From Cunninghamia lanceolata (taxonomy: Eukaryota > Streptophyta > Pinopsida > Cupressales > Cupressaceae), in assembly GCA_027924645.1 (NCBI GenBank), contig BSBN01001965.1, positions 15,552,001-15,616,000 of the forward strand: DNA of 64,000 nt, given 5' to 3'. The position numbers and the translations under genes are program-made. Positions 56,506 through 64,000 of this stretch are shown in pieces (position 1 is the stretch's first letter; every line of letters begins with the position of its first letter). The notes beneath the pieces were generated by a model that worked only from the letters and a program-made list of their open reading frames with translations, made no database searches and was not told the DNA's origin.

Positions 56506-59500
56506 TGTTACATCCCCAATTTTTGTCTTTCTATACTTTTACCTTTTACTTAGACATAAGTAAATTTATTGTGATGTTTAGATTAATGACACGGAAAAAC
56601 ATGAATTATATTATGTCATTTATGGAAATCATAGAATTGGTTGTCATTATCAATTTAACATGTGTATTATGAGATTTGATTTATTAGGTGAATTAATTGA
56701 ATAATGGTGCACTGATCACATATTGTTTGATGGCAAGTGAAATAGGATTTTAGGTTATTAGATGACTCTCAGAGAAAACAGAGAGAGTATCTTTCCAGGA
56801 GAGAGATATAGACCTCGGGTTAAGAGTGATTTATTTGCCAAATTGAGTTATAAGTGTTTAACAAAAATGTGAATTGTGGTGTCATAAAAGGTTAGCTTTG
56901 TCTTGTCAGTTTACTTCTGAACCTAATTGATAGATTGTTGATATTGTTTTCAAATCTTTCTAAGTTGTATTAAGTCGTTTTAGTCGTTAATAACGTTAAC
57001 GACGTTGTTTGAGTTTGATTTATAGCTATTTACGTTTAACGTAAATATTACGACGTTTCTGTTGTAAAATGATTGTCTTACTACAATTATTAAGATATTT
57101 GACATGTTATAAATGATTCTTATATGTTAAGACATTTTCATCGAAGTTATTATTATGTGATTATTGTCAATGGATTATAATGGGGAGACAAACTCAACCC
57201 AATCACAATATCCGTAGACGATGATTTAATAATATCTTATTATTGAATAAACTATATCTATCTAATGCAATAGGTGATGTTATGATAATTATAATTGATG
57301 TAATCAATATTTATTATATATTGATGCCTTACCATCGAATGAGGAGAATACCTCCCATTGACTCGATGCTTTAATATTGAGTAAGTAAAAGGCTTAATTG
57401 TAGAAGAGTCTTCAATAGTGTCGGTGGTAGATCGAACCACTCATTGTGAGTTATTTAATGATGAGTTGTGTTTAAGTGAGGTGACGGTCACATCTCAGAA
57501 GGTGGACTGTGGTTTTTAAACCATCACAATCATTGAGTCATGGAGCAGTAATTTCCCATCGACATGTGGTATTTACGCATCAATAATGGACTTCAGTTTT
57601 ATTTTAATGATATAGACTTTTAAGAAGTTGGTAACCAAATGTAGAGGAGGGGGAGATGAGGCAACTCTATAGGAGTCATGCCTTTGTCATTATGACCAAT
57701 GACTCGAATGAGTCATTGTTGGTTTTTATTTTAAGTAGGTTTAGAACTTGTAGAACATAGAGAAGGGAGAATAGAAGAGGATTCAAGATAGAATACATTA
57801 GTTGTGACTTAGACACATTCACAGTCTAGTGGTGTCAGCCTTGTGAATCATTCGCCCATCTTAGCTAGTTCAAGTTGCACATTACTAGGTATTCCTCACT
57901 ACATGTATCATAAATCCATGAGAAAATCGAATAGCTTATTTAAGACTGTATAACATAGTAATGAAGGCAACTATATGAGTCTGCCAATTAGGATTAACCT
58001 TCTGATTTGTGTTGTGATAGTCAAAGATATTTAGTATCAACTTAAGATGGTTCAGTTAACATTGTAAGTAAACTATTTTGAATTATTTTCCTATAGTCGA
58101 TGTTGACATCGAATGTGATTTGCATGGTTGGAAATCTGTCATACCAGTGAGTTAACTGATATAGGTAGACAGAGTCGACTACCTTCTTAGTGAATATAAA
58201 TCATGAATGTAAGATAAATGAATATCTCAGTAAGAGACTGTCATGAGTTGTTGTGATCTTGAATAAATAATCTTCTTATTGATTTAGTTTTGAAGTCTGT
58301 CAATTAAGAGATTAAGAATTAACCATATGTTAGGCTCTCAAATGGATGAACCATGTTTTCATTTTCAACCATATAGTAATGAGGTTAGAATGATTTAACA
58401 TTTGGTCTTGTATAGGTTATATATATAGGCATAACATATAATGTTATTTAACCAAGAGTTTCAGACTTATTCAATTCATTTGTAAACTTTTGTATCATAT
58501 CAAATGGTAGTAACTTAGAGATATTAGGGAAAATGGAATAAGGTTTTTATGAGAAATTCCATTTAAGACTAGTTGTCTTTATTATACATGAAGAGATCCA
58601 ATACAATGGAGTAGGCTAAGTATACTAGAGTAAGACCTAGTAGGGATATTTATACTAGGTTATGTTTGTTCATATATATTATTAAAGTTAATTTATGATT
58701 CCTTGTATAGGAGACATTAGTATTTTGGAGAATTATAGTATTATTAACTTTGCTTAAGTTAATCAAGGGTTATTACTGATTCTAGAACTCCTAAATATAA
58801 GATATGGTTATATGGTTATATCATATTAACAAGGAATATTAGGGTAACCCTAGAATCAACTACTAATAAATTGAATGGATATGTCATATAGACTTACTCA
58901 AGTCATAAGGTATTATTATTTTGACTCTTAGTTTAAGCTATGGCATGAATAGGGTTGATCCGAGTTATAAATTGCGTGAATAAGACATTATCCAATTCAA
59001 GTAGGGGTGGGTGAACACAACGACTATGTTGTTTTCAAACATTATTGAAATTAAAAACTTTGGCGAAAGTAATGCATTTATTTTTTGCATGCATTTTCGG
59101 TTCATTGTATTCAGATTGCTCATCCTATTGGAAATCATACTTAGCTAGAGGGTATCTAGGGTTGTATGGTTGATAGAGTTGAGTAGAATACAACACTAAG
59201 TACTCAGAAAAGGCAAATTACCACTGCTCACCTTTGGTCTATATCCCTCGAGAAGGGTAGGTCCACTTCCTATGTGGAAGATGTGTGGGAGACCGCTAGT
59301 CTATCGTTGGAGGTAAATCACTAAAAAGATGCTCTCTCTCCAAGAAGGAAACATGCCAGGACTTGTGATAAAGATGTCGAATATTCAGATGCAATATTGA
59401 TTCCAAATTTGTATATGTAATGGTTTTACATTTGTAAACATTTTAAATGAAGAGACAATATGGGTATATTGTATTTTGTAAAAGAAATCTTGTAAATGTA

Positions 59501-59618
59501 GTTACTTGATTATATGTTGAATAAAAAGAAAAAATTTCTCTATCTCATTTTAACCTTGTTGAGTCACTCTATTGTAAATTTTGGGTTTTTACTATGTTTT
59601 TAGAATGTGGATGTTACA
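56506..59618 (+). repeat. 5' LTR of element E (3113 bp)
   Basis: Begins TGTTACATCC and ends GGATGTTACA, a perfect 10-base inverted repeat. A TATATATAGG at 58420-58429 is a TATA candidate. No gene features inside. Confidence 0.88.
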
Positions 59619-59620
59619 TA

Positions 59621-59632
59621 TGGTATCATAGC
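59621..59632 (+). other. Primer binding site of element E
   Basis: TGGTATCATAGC, two bases after the LTR, differs by one base from the initiator-methionine tRNA site. Confidence 0.88.
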
Positions 59633-59701
59633 TACCAAGGTCAGCACCAGGGCTTATGAGACCACTATGCTTGCATGTAGTCAACATTATGTGGTTAGCT
59701 A

Positions 59702-61377
59702 ATGTTTGAACATTTTTGTGCCATGATGGTTCATTTTAAGAAGACAACAACAAAGTCTGTTAATTCAAGCCAATGCTTCCTTAAAGCTAAAAGAGAACGT
59801 GAGGCCATTATCAAAACCTTTGAGGGAACCAATGATGAGAGTGACATTTTGTTGAGTGACACTGAAAATCTGGCAACTGCGTTGACTCGAATCAAGTGAG
59901 TAAGAAGGGAAGACAAAGAAAGAGTTAAGATTACTACCAAAATCATAGAGTATGTGTCAGATGAGGAAACAACTATGGTTAGGTGAGATCCCCACATACC
60001 CTCAACTATTGAGATCATAGAAGTTAGGTTCGATAGTGAGTTAGAGGGTTATATAGATCGATATTATGTATCTGAAAATGAGTTTGATGGATATACTCCT
60101 CTTGAGCATGACTTTTGAAGTCATTTCTTGTAATAAAGAAGAAAACTCTTTACTTTTGAAATGAAATAAATAAAAAGAGTTGTTTTTGTGCCAAACTAAT
60201 ATTTAAATTGAGTATTATGTTTAGATTTAATGGGTTACATTATAATCTAGAACTAATGGATAACTCAATATTCTTAGGTGTGAAATTGATAAACATGGTG
60301 TAGACAAGAACTAACCAAGGAGAAAGTGAAGAGGAAAATGATCCACCAAATAATAAGCTAGACCAAATCATAACCATGCCTGAGGAAACCAAGAAAAGAT
60401 TGGGTGATTTGGAGAATAAAGTGGACGACAAAGGGAATACTGAGGGAGGACGTGAAAACTCTCACAGTGAAAGCAAAGAAATTCATGAAGATCAAAGTAA
60501 GAGTACTAAGCCCCATAAAGAGGCAAGGGATAGATTTACCTTGGAAATTTCAAAGGATATGAAGAAGGTTGTTCCACCAAAATTTGATGGCACAGAAACC
60601 AGAGATGCTACAGAAGCTTGGTTAACAATGATGGAAAAGTACTTGGAGATAAGAAATTACTTGGAGGTGACCAAGGTAGTATGGGGCTCATTCCAACTGG
60701 TAGGAGAAGTATCCACTTGGTGGATGAATAAAAATATGGAATTAAATTTAAGCTCTCTAAGGGTAGCTTGAGATGAGTTCGTGGAACTTTTTTACAAGAC
60801 GTGGTTACCACAACTCTATTTTGATTAGAAATTGACTCATTTTTAGAATCTTCAACAAGGAGATATGACAGTGGTAGAATATGGGGAAAATTTTACTTGA
60901 CTCTTGAAGTATGTTTCACAGTATCAAAAGGATGAGAGATTCAGGATCAGAAAGTTCATCATGGGCTTAAATGCTCAAATTGGTGGTGAAGTGGATGTAC
61001 ATGGTCCCACAACAATGGATCAAGTGTACAAGAAGGCAATCAAGCAAGAGTAAAAGTTGAAATCCATCTCGGCTTATCATGATAGAAGCCACAAGAGGTT
61101 TAATATAACCCCTAACAATCAACCCTATAAGAAAAGATATGAAAAGAGTTATGATAACAAGAGAAAAGATAAAGGACCTCAGAAGAACAAAGGTAGATCT
61201 GGCTATGAGAAAAAGAATGACAACTTCAAAAGAAATGGGGATAACAATGGGAAGACTTTAGACAAGAAAAGACCCATTGGAGGATGCTTTACTTGTGGGG
61301 GTGACCACTATGCAAATCGTTGCGCTAACAAGAATCAAAATGGTCAACAAAGAGATACTGCACTACCTACTCAGTAA
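59702..61377 (+). pseudogene. gag: Element E gag
   Basis: A first ATG at 59702 opens a 65-codon frame of uncertain meaning. The clear capsid starts near 60376 (MPEETKKRLGDLENKV, then PPKFDGTETRDATEAWL, YLEVTKVVWGSFQLVGEV and STWW) and continues after a TGA at about 60770 through FVELFYKTWLPQL and KFIMGLNAQIGGEV. It ends in a Lys/Asn-rich region with one zinc knuckle, CFTCGGDHYANRC (about 61285-61323), where glycine-histidine is replaced by aspartate-histidine. Stops within it: TGA, two TAG, TGA and TAA. Capsid and RNA-binding role in the particle. Confidence 0.87.
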
Positions 61378-61935
61378 GAAGCATTCCAACAAAGGATTCA
61401 TGCATCTCTCGACAATCATCAAGTTGGGTATCAAATCACACCCTTTGAGATGACAGGTACTTTGTTTGGAGACCCCATATCTATTTTGATTGATATGGGA
61501 GCCACATAAAACTTTGTTTCTCCTAGAATTTTAAGTAAATTTTCTAGAAAAAGTAGGTTACATGTCTAAACATTGGTTAGTAGATTATGCTAACCAATCT
61601 AAGGCTCAAGTAGAGAAATGTTTGTTTGAAGCCAAGGTTGACCTTCCTAGTTTCTTAACTAAAGTAAATTTGTACGTATCTCCCTTAGGTTCCTATGATG
61701 TGATCCTAGCAATTAATTAGTTATCAAAACATAGAGCTAAGGTTGACTAGTTTCAAAAATAGTTGAATGCTTAGATGATTTGGGGAATCTAACCCAATTC
61801 CAAGGGATTTCAAAGAGAAGTTAAAATCAGAACTATCTTTGCCAAGCAATTAAAAAGGGCTAGAAGGAAAGGTTGTAAGTTGTTTGCAGTTAAAATAGAA
61901 CAAGTGCAAGAAGGGGTAGAAAACCCTAGTTTATA
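61378..61935 (+). pseudogene. pol: Element E protease, decayed
   Basis: FEMTGTLFGDPISILID runs into M-G-A-T at about 61488-61510, where gypsy proteases have D-S-G or D-T-G, so the second active-site residue is altered. A TAA follows two codons later, then a frame change. The stretch to 61935 keeps the outline of the protease-to-reverse-transcriptase linker, with at least five stops. Confidence 0.75.
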
Positions 61936-61975
61936 ATTTGGGGAAAAGTATCCTTTTCTTTGGGATTTTCAAGAT

Positions 61976-62899
61976 GTGTTTCCAGAAAAACTTCTAGGAT
62001 TACCTCCCAAGAGGGTGTTTTATTTTTCTATTGATATTAAACAAGGATCTGAGCCTATATCAAAAGCACCCTATCATATGACAACAATGGAGTTAATGGA
62101 ATTGAAATCACAATTACAAGAATTGTTGGAAAAAGGTTTAATCAAACCCAGTGTTTCACCTTGGAGTGCTCTGGTTATTTTTGTTAAGAAGAAGGATGGA
62201 ACCCTTCATTTGTGTATAGATTATCGTATGCTTAATAAAGAAATTGTAAGGAGTAAATATCCTTTGCCATGCATTGATGATCTTTTTGATCAGATGCGTG
62301 AAGCTGCTATGTTTTCAAACATTGATTTGCGATTAGGATATCATCAGTTAAGACTGATGGATGAAGATATTCATAAGACAACTTTTAGAACTAGATATGG
62401 ACACTATGAGTTCATAGTGTTACCATTTGGTTTGACAAATGCTCCTATTGTATTTATGAATCTCATGAATTCTATATCCAGAGATTGCTTGGATAAGTTT
62501 GTTTTAGTCTTTCTGGATGATATACTCATTTATTCTAAGAATGAGGAAGAACATCATCGGCACCTACAAATAGTTCTGCAAAGGTTAAGAGAACATAGGT
62601 TATATGGGAATCTATCTAAGTGCACATTCTTTCAGGAGGTTCAATACCTAGGTCATATCATATCAACTAATGGAATATCTATTGATCCTGTAAAAATCAT
62701 AGCTATTCTGGATTGGCCTGTACCAACAAACGTACATGAGGTGCGTAGTTTCATGGGCCTAACAAGCTATTATAGAAAGTTTGTTTTAAATTTCTCTAGT
62801 ATTACTAGTCCAATCACTTCCCTACAGAGGAAGGGAAAAAGATTTGAATGGACAGACAAATGTCAGAAAGCATTTGATCTCTTAAAAGGAAAAGTTTAA
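61976..62899 (+). pseudogene. pol: Element E reverse transcriptase
   Basis: 308 uninterrupted codons. It has the gypsy pattern: [62 protein letters not shown], and an intact catalytic FLDD (62510-62521) in [13 protein letters not shown]. It then continues into the thumb (VQYLGHIIS) and the connection [14 protein letters not shown] 1-base frame change at 62895-62905 separates it from RNase H. The domain itself looks complete. Confidence 0.93.
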
Positions 62900-62904
62900 A
62901 AACT

Positions 62905-63508
62905 CCAATCTTGAAAGTTCGTAACCCCGAAGGACAATTTGAGGTAATTACAGATGCCTCAAGAGAAGGATTAGGAGGAGTTCTCATGCAAGAAGGAAGA
63001 GTTATTGCATATGAGTCTAGGAAATTGAAATCCTATGAGAAAAATTATGCGCCACATGATCTGGAATTGGTAGCAGTAATTCATGCCTTAAAGATGTGGA
63101 GACATTATCTATTGGGAAAGAATTTTGTACTTAAATCACATCATCAAAGTCTTAAGTATATTCTCTCAACCACATTTGAATACTCGACAAAGGAGATGGT
63201 TAGAATTGATATCTGACTATGACTTTGAGATAAATTACATCAAAGGAAAAGAGAATAGAGTAGCTAATGCTTTGAGTCCTAGAAGACATATAGCTTCTAT
63301 TATTTCTATTCATGGAAATTTCAAGGATTTGGTATTGCAAAATTTGTCTGGTGATGAGTTTTATGAGCAGGTTAAGAAGGCTCTGAAAGATAATCCTAAA
63401 GATCCAAGGTATGATGGTTTTCTATTGGAGGCAGATGGACTATTGAGGTATAAAGATAGAATTTATGTACCTAATTCAGCTGGATTGAGGGATTTAGTAT
63501 GGAAATAA
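62905..63508 (+). pseudogene. pol: Element E RNase H and integrase start
   Basis: RNase [34 protein letters not shown], and [18 protein letters not shown], then a frame change near 63160 and [20 protein letters not shown] followed by NRVANALSPR. The integrase N-terminal part begins soon after. The frame ends in a TAA at 63506-63508, where translation continues beyond it in the same frame. Confidence 0.9.
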
Positions 63509-64000
63509 ATTCATACTGCATCGTATTCAGGACATCCAGGAGTGACCAAACTTCTAGAAAATGTTAAACCTCTTTACTTTTGGAAAGGAATGAAGAATGA
63601 TGCTACAAGATTTGTAGCAAGTTGTTTAGAATGTCAAAGGGTAAAAGTAGAGCATCATCACCCCACATGATTGTTATATCCACATGATGTACCAGAGTGC
63701 AAATGGCAAATTATTAGTCTGGATTTTTTTCAAGGTCTTCCTATGTCAAGAAATAGACATGATGTCATTTTAGTGGTGGTTGATAAGCTCACAAAGGTAG
63801 CACATTTCATACTTGGGAATTTGACTAATGGAGCACCTATGTTAGCTCATAGATTTGTGCAAGAGGTGTTTAGATTGCATGGCTTCCTTGAAAATATTAT
63901 CTCAGATAGAGATGCACATGTAACATCAAGGTTATGGCAAACTTGTTTTCTGTGCTAGGGACTAAACTCAATGTGAGTACAACTTACCATCCTGAAACTG
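63509..64000 (+). pseudogene. pol: Element E integrase (partial at window edge)
   Basis: The zinc-binding HHCC domain spans about 63510-63650 (HTASYSGHPGVTKLLENV ... CLECQRVK). After a TGA near 63668 comes the core: WQIISLDFFQGLPMS, HDVILVVVDKLTKVAHF and IISDRDAHVTSRLW, giving the first two catalytic aspartates. A frame change near 63950 leads to LNVSTTYHPET. The third catalytic residue and any C-terminal chromodomain are beyond the window. Confidence 0.9.

Larger units (their letters stand above)
56506..64000 (+). mobile_element. Element E: Ty3/gypsy retrotransposon, right-truncated by window edge
   Basis: LTR 56506-59618, primer site, gag, protease, reverse transcriptase, RNase H and integrase follow in gypsy order. 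It inserted in the reverse transcriptase of element F, a member of the same family. The 3' LTR is out of view. Confidence 0.93.

Overview
Nature of the window: this is plant nuclear DNA with no recognisable host gene. It is built almost entirely of LTR retrotransposons, many inserted into one another, with LTRs from 0.24 kb to about 4.9 kb, one SINE and one solo LTR. Very large LTRs, deep nesting and AT-rich decayed filler suggest a large-genome seed plant, plausibly a gymnosperm; that is an inference from style, and no marker gene proves it. I name the elements A to H for reference. Left part (1-15950): element C is a Ty3/gypsy chromovirus derivative on the minus strand with giant LTRs (3' LTR 4768-9183 in part, 5' LTR 11007-15950). 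Its 1.8 kb interior holds a decayed gag joined to a chromodomain-like tail. Element A (Ty1/copia, minus, running off the left edge) inserted into the 3' LTR of C. A tRNA-derived SINE (4897-5035) later inserted in the same LTR; the sister LTR keeps the empty site. Middle (15951-34726): 15951-19427 contains decayed gypsy LTR and gag-protease fragments (D1). Element H (23415-31084, plus) is a complete LTR-gag-LTR element without pol. It has 2.6 kb LTRs full of TTGTAT...ATACAA hairpins, a repeated arginine-tRNA-type primer site and a tRNA-like sequence just before its 3' LTR. It sits in AT-rich sequence in which I recognise nothing. Right part (34727-64000): a decayed gypsy element D2 (gag-protease at 47823-50173, LTR up to 54716) is split by copia element B (34727-47788, plus). 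B carries element G (40381-47712, minus) in its 3' LTR. D2 also has a solo LTR of the H family (51728-54496) in its own LTR, and D2 itself interrupts an older gypsy pol (F, 54717-56505). F is cut again by a related gypsy element E (56506 to the right edge, plus). Perfect 5-bp target duplications prove the B, G, H and solo-LTR insertions. Most notable content: G is the youngest and best-preserved element. It has copia-type LTRs, primer site and polypurine tract but no protease, integrase, reverse transcriptase or RNase H. It encodes a coiled-coil protein with four CCHC knuckles and an uninterrupted 1003-codon frame of unknown function, separated by an LTR-like segment with a TATA box. Its LTR is related to that of autonomous-type element A, so mobilisation in trans is plausible. 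A and B, in contrast, are killed almost only by nonsense changes of the kind expected from deamination of methylated cytosine at CAG and CGA codons.
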